Shown here: positions 24,585-34,332 of the stretch, piece after piece | How positions within the stretch are numbered: the stretch's first letter is position 1 | Layout of the letters: every line of letters begins with the position of its first letter | Origin: Allolobophora icterica | Taxonomy: Eukaryota > Annelida > Clitellata > Crassiclitellata > Lumbricidae | Assembly (NCBI GenBank): GCA_963556255.1 | Contig: OY744611.1 | Coordinates: 33,431,432-33,495,431, forward strand | Direction of reading: 5' to 3' | DNA: 64,000 bases | The notes under the pieces: generated by a model | Seen by the model: only the letters and a program-made list of their open reading frames with translations | Told to the model about the DNA's origin: nothing | Database searches by the model: none | Position numbers and translations under genes: made by a program

Positions 24585-24600
24585 GTAAGTCAGTAATTCT
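24370..24600 (+). repeat. Degenerate CATT/CAGT tetranucleotide repeats
   Basis: Short runs of CATT, CAGT, TTTA and AATC tetramers alternate, unlike the long pure arrays in the arrestin introns. No gene is seen here. Confidence 0.6.
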
Positions 24601-24779
24601 GTTTCTCTGTTTGCCTGTCTGTCTGTCTTTCTATCTGCCTGTCTCGTGATTCCTCGCCAGATATAATTTAGATTTTTTGTGAGGAGTGGAGGTGAAGGTT
24701 TCGTGATGGCCGAGGTCACTGGTATTACGCAGCCACACAGAAAGCCTACTCGTGTCGATCCAAGGACTTCCACGTAGAT

Positions 24780-26040
24780 TAGCTTATTTATAGTTCATGG
24801 TTGATCCCAGAGGGCGCTCCGTTATAATTACACAGGCCGTCGTCTATGGTCGCTGAACAGCTGAAACGGCCACCTGGCGAATGAACTCTGTCTCGCTTGG
24901 CATTCGACAGAGGGCGAGCAATGGATTTCTAATAAATTCATAGTATACATGAAGGAACTTGCTTGCGGCTGCATGACAATAGACTATTGTTTAGTTCATT
25001 ATTTTGTTGATTCAGTAGGACGACGGAGACAATGATAAAAATCATTATATGAAATGGAAATCGATGATGATAATGATGATGATTATAATTACGCTTAGGG
25101 GCCTACTATTATTTTTATTACTTTCTTTCTCACTAATATTATTTTTTACCCTGAGGTACTTCATTTGCCCATGGACTTCTAAATATTACCTAAAAATTAT
25201 TATTATTATTTGTAAATCCAGTGAACAGTTTAACCTGGGACTAAGATTGCAAGGGATATGAAACTGATGAATATAGTGTCTTTGGTCTAGATTATGTGTG
25301 TGGCTGAGTTTTACTTCCGGTACCCTTGTACGGATCGGCTAGTCAAACATGGGTCGCTTACAGCTGACGTTATAACTAAATAAAAACGACTTTTATTAAT
25401 AAGAAAACGCATAATTATGTCCCTAACTGTAAATCGCAAAAAAACACGTCTAGACCGATGCCATGTGCTGTATTTATTTCAAATCATCCCCTGCTAAGTA
25501 CCCGGATGAAGCCACAAACATCGCCTGCGATGCATCAGAAAAGACGAGCTGTTATTGGCTGACGCGTTGCCGCTTCATATCCCTTTAGCAATCTTAATCC
25601 CAGGTTTAACGTTGCAATATTATAATTAGTATAATAAAATAATTGTAAATGGATGCTAACCACTACTGATAGCTGCCTACTCCACTCTTATGATATCGTT
25701 ATTACGCAGTACTCAACTAACAAGCAGTACTTACAGATCAGTACGTGCAGTCGAAAGTATTCTAGGACTCCGCACAAACATCACCGATGATGACGGTTAC
25801 GTCATGCGCTAAAAATAGCCACGCCGTACGACTGGACGCTTCGATACAAACGACGGCAGTAATAATAATATTAATAAGAATAAGAAAAATAATAACTCCG
25901 TTAGTACAATCCGTTCGGTAATTGCAGTCGTCCTGAGGGGCTGCCAGCAGCTCCCCTAAACGAGGATGGGAGAGCGAATGGGTCCAGTGTGCTTCCCTCA
26001 GTCGACGGTCATGTGCGGCGGCGGCTTCCGTCCAGTGTTT
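24780..26040. other. No gene seen upstream of the arrestin gene
   Basis: The stretch is AT-rich with TTATTATTATT words near 25200 and no long convincing frame. A CpG-richer part with TTACGTCA begins about 25790. It could belong to an upstream promoter or untranslated exon, but nothing fixes this. Confidence 0.35.
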
Positions 26041-26045
26041 AACGG

Positions 26046-26225
26046 TCAACACCCAGCGACGGATGTCGGATTGGCGCGAACGACGTAGACGGACTGGTCG
26101 TCGTCAGCCTGGTCGTCGTCGGCCTGCCTGCTGCTGTTGCTGTTGCCCAAGCGCCCGTCGAAGCAGCAGCGCTCCCGGACGCAGCGGCCTCGACTCTTCT
26201 TACGCACGGCGCGTGAGTTGAGCAT
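26046..26225 (-). CDS. Short GC-rich open frame, possible first exon (59 aa)
   Basis: From an ATG at 26225 the frame reads a basic start (MLNSRAVRKKSRGRCVRERCC) and then an acidic stretch (RQADDDQADDDQSVYVV) before a stop. The block is CpG-rich compared with its surroundings. It lies on the arrestin strand, 2.4 kb upstream, but I could not join it to that gene. An internal donor GCTGG|GTGTTG would allow splicing. I do not recognise it and it may be chance. Confidence 0.25.
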   Translation of the reverse strand: MLNSRAVRKKSRGRCVRERCCFDGRLGNSNSSRQADDDQADDDQSVYVVRANPTSVAGC

Positions 26226-26437
26226 GGGTGTGGTGAGGAATTAGCTCTGCTCAAATCTGACCGGTATACTATTGCTCGTCTTTCTCGTTTTTTTTCTCGT
26301 GGATGTGTGCCTATATATACTCATGTATGTATGTGTGATTGTATGTATGTTTATATAGGGCCTATATATATATGTCGTATGCATGTATGTACGCATATAT
26401 TTATATATATGCATTTATATATTAACGTATTATTACG

Positions 26438-26539
26438 TTAATTATTATTATTATTATTGTTACTATTATTTTCATATTATTACAATTGTTGTTACTATAA
26501 TTGTTGTTACTATAATTGTTGTTGTTGTTGTTGTTGTTG

Positions 26540-26624
<85 letters not shown>

Positions 26625-26854
26625 AACTACTACTGCTACTATTATTATTTTTATATTATTACTAATAGTACTATTAATGTTATTATAATTGTTGTTGTTG
26701 CTATTAAGCTTATTATTATTATATTTATTATAATTATTATAATAATTATTATTATTGTTATTATTATTATTATTATTATTGTTATTATTATTTTTTTTTT
26801 TTGCCCCGAGGTATACAGGATCCCTCAGGGACTTCGATATTAATTAATGTAACA

Positions 26855-26945
<91 letters not shown>
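26438..26945 (+). repeat. (ATT)n trinucleotide arrays
   Basis: ATT repeats with GTT and ACT interruptions at 26438-26790 and a pure run at 26851-26945. The 60 bp between them includes a T-run and CCCCGAGGTATACAGGATCC. This may be the tail region of a LINE or SINE. Confidence 0.9.
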
Positions 26946-26948
<3 letters not shown>

Positions 26949-26979
26949 GACAATTAATTACAAAGACTGGACTATTATT

Positions 26980-27245
26980 GTATGCAGGACTCTGCACTTC
27001 AGTCAGCCATATTGCAATCTTCAGTCTTTGCTGACTCCAAAGACCTCTGTGTATTCACCCAGGTCTTCTAATTTTCTCAGTCTGACTGTTCCATGCACCA
27101 CGATGGCTCTCGGTAGGTGCGCCTTATATGTTTCTGACCTTAGACTCTGAAACTCTCTTCCAGCAAAAGTTCGCTCTGCAAAGTCTGTTCTGCCCTTCAG
27201 AATCAGATCTCGATTAAAAACTCACCTTCTTCTGAACTCATATCC
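26980..27245 (+). pseudogene. 3' end of a second CR1/L2-like LINE
   Basis: The translation MALGRCALYVSDLRL*NSLP then AKVRSAKSVLPFRIRSRLKTHL matches the typical last block of CR1/L2-type reverse transcriptases (F-x-P-LWNSLP..FKSRLKTHLF), with one internal stop. The rest of the element is missing. Confidence 0.7.
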
Positions 27246-27978
27246 TCTGTAGGCTGATTGTGTGTACACGGACTCCCATCTTGATTTTCGATCGGACTCG
27301 CCCTGGAATTTGGCTTGTACAACTACTTTGTACAGCAGTGACCATGGTGCCTTGAGCATTAGGCCTCTGCCAGTGACGCTATAGAAGCTTCTAGATTCGA
27401 ATTTTAAGTTTTCAAAGGCAATCGTCAATAATCTGACGGACATTATTTCTTCCGCACAAATTTCCTGCCACACCATTCGCCTCATCTGCAGAAAAATCGA
27501 TGATTCTAGGCGCTTGTGCGAGTGAAGCGTCGGTTGCGTCCCTGCCTTCCTTCCTTCCTCTCTGCCTCCCTGGCTCTTCGCTGCCTCTCCGATCCTCCCA
27601 CTCGTCCAGCGAACGCAGCCCTCAGCTGGCTAGCTACCGAGTACCACGGTGACCGTCCCTTGACGCGGCCGACGTATATACGCGAATGGGATAATCGCAA
27701 AGGATGCGGTAAGAGTAGAGCAGTCGTCGTCTGATACTCGAGGGTAATGGAGAAGAAATGAGAGAAAAACATAGTAGTGGAGAAACAGGAGGATTAATGG
27801 AAGGATGAAGAGGAAGAATTGAAGGAGGAAAACATTAGGAGTAGGTCAATTAGGAAGAGAGGAAGGAGGAAGAGGATTAGGAGGATGGGAGGAGGACGTG
27901 GAGACGAATGAAGAGGAGAAGGAGCAACTTGCCATCTGCGGAGGAAGAAAAGGAATAGGAGCATAAAGATGGGAGACG

Positions 27979-28060
27979 ATGAGGAATCGTAATCGTAATC
28001 GTAATCTCAGAACTTCTAAAGCGCCACTCGAAGGCCAAGCGCAGGGCACCAGCCTATTCA
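27979..28060 (-). repeat. SINE/LINE tail fragment with CGTAAT repeats
   Basis: This is the reverse-orientation counterpart of 13990-14085. (CGTAAT)n is followed by CTTCTAAAGCGCCACTCG and GCGCAGGGCACCAGCC. Confidence 0.6.
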
Positions 28061-28079
28061 CAAGCGCTACGTCAAGTCA

Positions 28080-28275
28080 GAGGGTGTTTCCGAAGAGTAA
28101 TCCAAGGGAAGTCCGAGTCCAGATTCCAGCAGGCCAAATCAAATCAGCGGGGTTTTCCACAGATTAGTTCAAAAGAAGTCCGAGTCCGGTTTCCAGGAGG
28201 CCAAATCAAATCAGAGAGGATTTTCCAAAGAGTAGTCCAAAAGAGTTCCGAGTCCGATTTCCAGGGGTCCAGATC
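28080..28275. repeat. Three-copy tandem repeat of about 68 bp
   Basis: AAGTCCGAGTCC followed by GGCCAAATCAAATCAG and GTTTTCCA recurs three times with small changes. The surrounding 27250-28900 holds no gene I can support. Confidence 0.6.
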
Positions 28276-28902
28276 CAGACAGGAGGCAGAGCAGCTGTCA
28301 AGGTGGGTGCCGTTTTGGGCGAGAAAAAATTTTGGAAGGCGGAGGTTCAGATGAGTCAGGGTAGGAGTACTTGACAAGGTGAGGAACATGGAAGATGAGA
28401 TGGAGCAAAAGGAGAAGGTCACGAGACAGATGAGAGGGAACGGAGGATGAAAGATGATGAGGTGTATACCCTCACCATCTCTCTGTTGTTTCTACAGAGA
28501 GGTGTATAAACAAGTCCAATATTCCACTTTAGCTTTGTAAACTTGTTTACCAATAGGCATACTCCCTGTGAAAGTGTTTACGCGTCGTATCAAGAATAAT
28601 ATTTACGTATACATTGCTGCATGTCGGCCTGTGGCTGTACCACGTGTTGCGGACAGGATGGGTTACAGGCCTTGTGATTTTGGCGGGAGTTCCGCGCGAG
28701 AATAAATAACAGATCATTGCGTATTAGCGTCAGACTGGAGTTCGATTGTTTGTTGGTTTCCAGTCTCGTCGAGCTGTTTGTTATTTTGGGTTTCCTGCTG
28801 TGGATGACATTTGTAACAGTGCATATTTAACTGAATAATTAATGTCCCAGTGGTTTTAGAATATGTCCCAGTAGTTTCACTAGTTTGGGTGAATTTCCCA
28901 GG

Positions 28903-29037
28903 CACTCGCGTAAACTTGTCCAAAATACGGAGGAGGGATTTGGCTATTCATTCTACACTTGTTGCATTGAGTGTACAGTCCATCTCAATTATTGGGGGCA
29001 GGTGCCCCGGTTCCCCCACCCAGAGTCTGCGCCTATG
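28903..29037. mobile_element. Diverged copy of the 140-bp hAT-type element
   Basis: It begins CACTCGCGTAAACTTG and ends GAGTCTGCGCCTATG, matching 16144-16283 over most of its length (TTCTACACTTGTTGCATTG, GTACAGTCCATCTCAATTA). Its flanks match at only five of eight bases, so this insertion is older. Confidence 0.75.
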
Positions 29038-29039
29038 GC

Positions 29040-30060
29040 CCCCGGGGTAATACTCTGCTTTTAATGTTACTTTACAATATTAAATTACGCAAGAACTAGT
29101 GATCTCTGACTACAACAATCTGAGAACGAGCCTGTCATTGTCTTTGGATACCGTTAATATCGGTTATTAATATCACTCAATAGAGTGGGCACTGCATATT
29201 TTGACCCGAGGCCATGCGTAACCAAAATACAAAATTCCTTACTAGCAAAGACAGGCGCGAAGGACATTCGGATCCGGAAATTTACGCCACGCAGTTCTAT
29301 AGGTATAGTGTACGTGCACAAGTTTTCCACAGTATATAACTGATCTTACCATCTGGAAAGTTTTTGTGACCGAACTCTGTCTTAACTAAAACAGTAACAC
29401 AATAGCTGACTAACACTGGTTGCATTGTGTGTTTGTTTGGTGGGTGGACCCATACGGGTGACCCCTATGGGTTCACCCGCCAAGCAAATATCTATAAAAG
29501 AATGTTACTTGTTTCCTTTGCGTAACTAAATGGGAAAATAAAGTTGGTCGTGTTTGGTGAAGTTAAGCTATCATTATTTGTTGTTGTAGCTGCAGCTCTT
29601 CCACTGCGTCACAATCATTCAGCCTGTCACTTACTTATTTATATCAATTATTTTGGTGGTATGGTTGAACTAATTAATATGTAATATTTTCAAACTTCTA
29701 CGCATGACTTAAATAAGGATATGCATAATGATAGGAAGCAAAGTTGGTAAAAAAGTGGCTAAAACGGGCTCCATTTGGCAGCAAATCCCCCCCCAGGACC
29801 TCTTAGTCATGGCCGACTTTGTCCCAGTGGTCCAAATCCGTTAAAATATGCACTGATTTGTAATGGTTTTTTGAATCGGGCGCGTTATGTCTTTATAAGA
29901 CTTGTAGGTTTCTTGTCCTACGCTGGTTGAAGCTTGTACGCTGCACCTGCTTGTTAAGGTATATTTCGCATGTAGGCCTAAATGGCTGACTAAATATTGT
30001 TTTATATTAAACCCGGGCCTCTTCACAATTTCTCATTACGCGTACGTGTAACAATAGCCC
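29040..30060. other. No gene seen; contains a short hairpin
   Basis: The stretch is AT-rich and non-coding by inspection. At 29437-29485 GGTGGGTGGACCCATA and TATGGGTTCACCCGCC form an imperfect 16-bp hairpin stem around an 11-base loop. Its meaning is unknown. Confidence 0.4.
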
Positions 30061-30062
30061 TA

Positions 30063-30247
30063 TGTGTATGTATGTATGTATGTATGTATGTATGTATGTA
30101 TGCATGCATGCATGCATGTATGTATGTATGTATGTATGTATGTATGTATGTATGTATGTATGTATGTATGTATGTATGTATGTATGTATGTATGTATGTA
30201 TGTATGTATGTATGTATGTATGTATGTATGTATGTATGTATGTATGT
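30063..30247 (+). repeat. (TATG)n tetranucleotide array
   Basis: TATG repeats of about 185 bp with a short GCATGCATGCATG block near 30102-30118. The array stops where a LINE tail begins. Confidence 0.95.
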
Positions 30248-30700
30248 ACTCACGAACTAACATCCGTGGGTTTTCAATTAGAAGTGCAGGTCCTAGGGTA
30301 TGGAATAGCATTACAAATGACATACACTGCCTTAACAACATACATCTATTCAACCATAGACTGCGTGCCTATCTGCTTACCAATGATAAAAAAATTTAAT
30401 CATTGTTTGTGCAAGTTAACTAGTTAAGAATTAATTCAAATTAAAAATAAGTCTTGTAATTAGAATCATTCAGCTCACCACCCAAATAATACTTTGATGA
30501 AAGGGTGACCCTACTATAGTCGGGACTCGTTTCCCTTTAGGGTTTCTGCCTCATTCCCATTGTTTCGCAGTGCTTAGTGAAATGTTGCAGTGATTAGTGA
30601 AATGTTTGTAATTATGAAGTGTTTTTGTTGTTGTTGCTCTTCTTCTGTTGCTGTCAGAAACAATAAAAGCCTATGGTTATGGTTATGGTTATGGTTATGT
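30248..30700 (+). pseudogene. 5'-truncated LINE end with (GGTTAT)n tail
   Basis: The frame SRTNIRGFSIRSAGPRVWNS and on through HLFNHRLRAYLL to a stop near 30400 is the typical last block of a non-LTR reverse transcriptase. The 3' UTR ends in CAATAAAAGCC followed by four TATGGT units, a usual kind of tail for LINEs that end in short repeats. The 5' truncation falls exactly at the microsatellite. Confidence 0.75.
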
Positions 30701-30853
30701 ATGTATGCGTACAATAGGCCTACAACTGTAATTTGATGATGCACGCCTTACAAAGTTCAGAAGTGCACGCTGTATTATGTTCGTATATGCATATATATGC
30801 ATGTGCAATGCGTCATATGTATGCATGCAATGCTATATGCATGTATGTCAGTA

Positions 30854-31145
30854 GTAAGTAAAGGAATCGATCTGGCGCAGTCTTTAGCGTCAAAGGAATC
30901 GATCTGGCGCAGTCTTTAGCGTCAAAGGAATCGATCTGGCGCAGTCTTTAGCGTCAAAGGAATCGATCTGGCGCAGTCTTTAGCGTCAAAGGAATCGATC
31001 TGGCGCAGTCTTTAGCGTCAGAGAAATCGTTCTGGCGCAGTCTTTAGCGTCAAAGGAATCGATCTGGCGCAGTCTTTAGCGTCAGAGGAATCGTTCTGGC
31101 GCACTCTCTAACATATGAGTGATCGTCCTGGCGCAGGCCCTTCAG
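30854..31145 (+). repeat. 32-bp tandem repeats at the left terminus of the inverted-repeat element
   Basis: About eight units with AAGGAATCGATCTGGCGCAG and TCTTTAGCGTC. The inner ones are variant (GATCGTTCTGG, then CTCTCTAACAT). The right arm has the mirror array with one more standard unit. Confidence 0.9.
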
Positions 31146-31370
31146 AGTATTGGTTCTAGCGAAATTAATTCTTTTATATTTAATATATTTGAAACCTAAT
31201 TTGTACTCTTACACGATTTATTTTTCACATGTATATGAAGAATAAACATATTTCTTGCAACAATTTTAAGTAGAGCGTACATTTAAATTATTTTGAACTT
31301 CAACAATTTGTATAGCGCCCTATATATTTCTTGAAACAATTTTTAAATATTTTAGATATTTTAGAATACA

Positions 31371-31433
31371 CATATCCGAGTGGTTAGCGTGTTGGACTAG
31401 TAACCCAGAGGTCGACGATTCAAATCCCACAGG
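31371..31433 (+). repeat. tRNA-like sequence in the left arm (mirror at about 48578-48650)
   Basis: CCGAGTGGTTAGCGTGTTGG resembles an A box and GATTCAAATCC a B box, as in tRNA-derived SINEs. The T-stem and acceptor stem do not pair, so this is not a working tRNA gene. The same sequence occurs inverted in the right arm. Confidence 0.5.
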
Positions 31434-32329
31434 ACAGAAAAATTTATAGACTCCACTCGACACTTCAAATAAGAAAAAGACAAGCAGAACTTCTTTTAAT
31501 AAACTTTATTAAACTGAAACACGTCTTCTTTATTTGTAAGTTTTACAAACATAGTTATGAACCAGATAATCATTTAGTCCGGTGTCAGAAGTTAACAGAT
31601 TGGCAATAGCATGAACGTTTTTATTTCTAGATCTATGTACGCAGTAAAATATACAATAGTGTCCACAAAAACGGCTAACTGTACTTTGTAAATTAAACGT
31701 ATTTCTTGCATCAATTTTAAGGAGAGCCTACACTTAAATTATGTTGAATTTCACCGATTTGTATAGCGCCCTAGCACAGCGAGGCTTATTTGAATATGGT
31801 ATTGGTTTAGCCTATTTGGTAGACATTTTAAAATATATATCATGTTATAATCCAATGTATATTAAAAGTTGTACTCTTACACAAACAGACAAACAGTCAA
31901 ACAGACAAACAGACGGTCAACATATTTTGACATCTTAATAATAATAATAATAATTATATGGAAGCGTTTTAAGCAAGAAGAGAGAGAGGACCCATGAGCT
32001 AACCCGGAGGTAGCCATGGATATGAAGTGTTAGCAACATCAGTTTCTAAGACTCGGCATATGTTTAAATACATTTAATTACAAAACGCGAAGAAACAAAG
32101 ATCGTTAGGTTCTACAGTTGGGAATGAACGCACAGCCTGTCATTTATTAGCATATAGTTGAGTTCTCTAAATTAGTTGCTTAGAAATACAAAACTGATAA
32201 GTAAAAGAGAAGGAAGAACTCTAAATTATTTGCAAAGAGATATAAAACTGTAAAGTGTGGAGAGCGAGCAGAATTGAAGAGAAGGTACATTTTAGTGTTA
32301 GGAACTTTGGGAAGAGCGCGCGCAGCGCG

Positions 32330-32507
32330 GCAGCGGCGGCGGCGGCAGCGGCAGCAGCGGCAGCGGCAGCGGCAGCGGCGGCGGTGGCGGCAGCGGCGGC
32401 GGCGGCAGCGGCGGCGGCGGCAGCGGCGGCAGCGGCAGCGGCGGCGGCGGCAGCGGCGGCGGCAGCGGCAGCGGTGGCGGCCGCGGCGGTGGTGGTGGCG
32501 GTGGTAG
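32330..32507 (+). repeat. GCGGCA trinucleotide-type tract at the inner end of the left arm
   Basis: GCGGCGGCA/GCGGCAGCG words run about 175 bp and give poly-Ala, Arg/Gln or Pro/Leu open frames in every register. The right arm has the mirror tract at about 40617-40755. I do not treat the frames as genes. Confidence 0.85.
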
Positions 32508-33512
32508 TAATCGCATGTTTAAACCGATGTTCAAAGACAAGAAGAGAGCCGAAAATGGTCGCTCAATGCTAAGAATATTGTTCGTTTTTCAATAGTTATG
32601 GCACAACATGCTGATGAATGAAAACTTTGACTTTTACCTTTGAGTGTACATTTCTACAACTTTTTGCAAATGTTGGAGACGATTTCGATTGAATTTCGAG
32701 TGTTGACAAGTTTAATTGTTTAAAAATGGACTTGTAACTTTGAAACCTTTGATAATGTCGTTTATGCGAAAAAGTGAATAAATCGACGAATTTAACAAAT
32801 TGAGCAGAAACTTTGGTGACTCGGCATAGAGATTTTATTATTGAAATAAATCAACTTTTAACCTACATCTCGTGTCTTTGAGTATTTAGTTATTTTGCAT
32901 GCAATTGAAAAACTCGTGAGAACGAAAATATGCAAAGTTGTAGGTCTATAGAAGATCTGTACGTTTCACTCCTCTCACGCGAAACCTCTCGTTTTCTATC
33001 AAATTGCCGCTCCAACGCTTTGCTAGAGCTATTATCCAAATTTTTCCAAACTGCACAAGTCATGTTAAATGTTTTACAAGTGTACTTCAATTGCTGCATC
33101 CTACAAATCACCTCTAGGAATAAACTTCATCTAGAAATAATATGACAACATCAGAATTCACTAAAATGTACCATCTATTCCAAAGGAAAACACTCTATTC
33201 CCACAAATTGTAACTCCATGTTTCATACTTTATCAGTTAGACCTCTCATATGCGACAACAAAATTTTCCAAAAGAGGTACAAGTTCACATGCATTTCAGT
33301 CAAAAACTTTAAGTTTCCATAAATCGTATGTTCAGACTTCACACATGTCCCGATAGAACTATCATACAGAGCAGTTTCAACATCCACAGTCTCCAAAAAT
33401 GTTCAGTTTAGGTGGGTTTCACATACGCTTCAATCTGAAACACGTCTTTTCCAACAAATTCAGCGATGTGCTTCACTTCATATATCGCAAACTCTAGTTA
33501 GAACTATGTTAC
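32508..33512. other. Non-coding middle of the inverted-repeat element, left part
   Basis: This is AT-rich DNA without a supportable gene. Diverged copies of a segment with CTAGAAATAATATGRCAACA, then GAACTATCATACA and CTTTTCCAACAAATT recur here (about 33127-33470) and beyond the nested element (about 40490-40615), so the middle was itself built of tandem units. Confidence 0.5.
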
Positions 33513-33989
33513 TGTGAACTGAGTTTTGTGTACAGTCTTGCAGTGCGAGATGTTAGCGTATATATTTAGTGCGTTTACTTTAGTTTCACGTGTATATGTA
33601 TATATGATAGATGTATAACGTTTAGTCTTAGTGACACGCGCGGCCGGCCGATATCGGCAGCGGCGCGCTATATGTATATTATTAGAGTTCGTTTATGCGC
33701 ACAGAAGACAGGTGTGTCAAGAGGCGCGAAGAATTATGCTGACTAGAGAAATTTGAATTCCAGTGTTGTTCGCTGTAGTAGTGTGGCTGACTAGTTGAGT
33801 TGTAATCGAATTGAGTTCTGTCTGTTTGTTTCTTATTAAACTAAAAGATATTAAACTGTGTTGCTGATTAATTCAGGTTATACTTATACGTAGAATTAGT
33901 GTTCAAAAGGTGAACGTTAAATAGGCGTTAAGTAGAGAGAGAACAAGGATTTAATCAGAAGGATTGTCAACGGAAGGATTGGGTTGACA
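33513..33989 (+). repeat. 5' LTR of element 2
   Basis: It contains a GC-rich palindromic block (GGCCGGCC, then CCGATATCGG at 33648-33657, then GGCAGCGGCGCGC) in an otherwise AT-rich LTR, with TATATATTTAG and TATATGTATATATG stretches upstream of it that may include the promoter. Confidence 0.95.
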
Positions 33990-33993
33990 TTAT

Positions 33994-34010
33994 TGGTGGC
34001 AGTGACGGTG
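33994..34010 (+). other. Primer-binding site of element 2, tRNA-Leu type
   Basis: TGGTGGCAGTGACGGTG begins four bases after the LTR. Its first nine bases would pair with a tRNA ending CTGCCACCA, which from general knowledge fits some leucine tRNAs. The tRNA identity is inferred. Confidence 0.5.
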
Positions 34011-34332
34011 TGGATAAGAACTCACGGTGAATAAATACTCACGGTGGATATAAACTCACGGTGGATTAAAATTCACGTTATCACCTCTTTCGGCGGATAA
34101 AAGAATCTACGACGGTGATTGAAGAATTTACAACGGTGTTAGAAGAATCTACGCGTTGTGTGCTGTGTGACGAGTTTACGATATCAACGACGGTGGAACA
34201 CGAGAAACGGTATAAAAATTTCGTTGTTTTCCACGAACAAATACAAAAGAAATCCCGTTTGTTTATCGATTCACACAACAAGAAAAACCGTGACTTCTTT
34301 GAAAAGAGAAATCACCAAAGTAAACAAGTAAG

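Noticed and set aside
29437..29485. Hairpin as a terminator or regulatory RNA
   Set aside because: It is a single imperfect stem in a eukaryotic gene-free stretch with no supporting context.
30854..31145. CRISPR-like array of 32-bp repeats
   Set aside because: The units are directly contiguous with no spacers, lie at the tips of a eukaryotic inverted-repeat element, and the window has introns.
31371..31433. tRNA gene
   Set aside because: A- and B-box-like motifs are present but the acceptor and T stems do not pair; it is a repeat present in both arms.
32255..32572. Poly-alanine protein
   Set aside because: The frame is produced by the GCGGCA tract; equally long frames exist in other registers and on the other strand.
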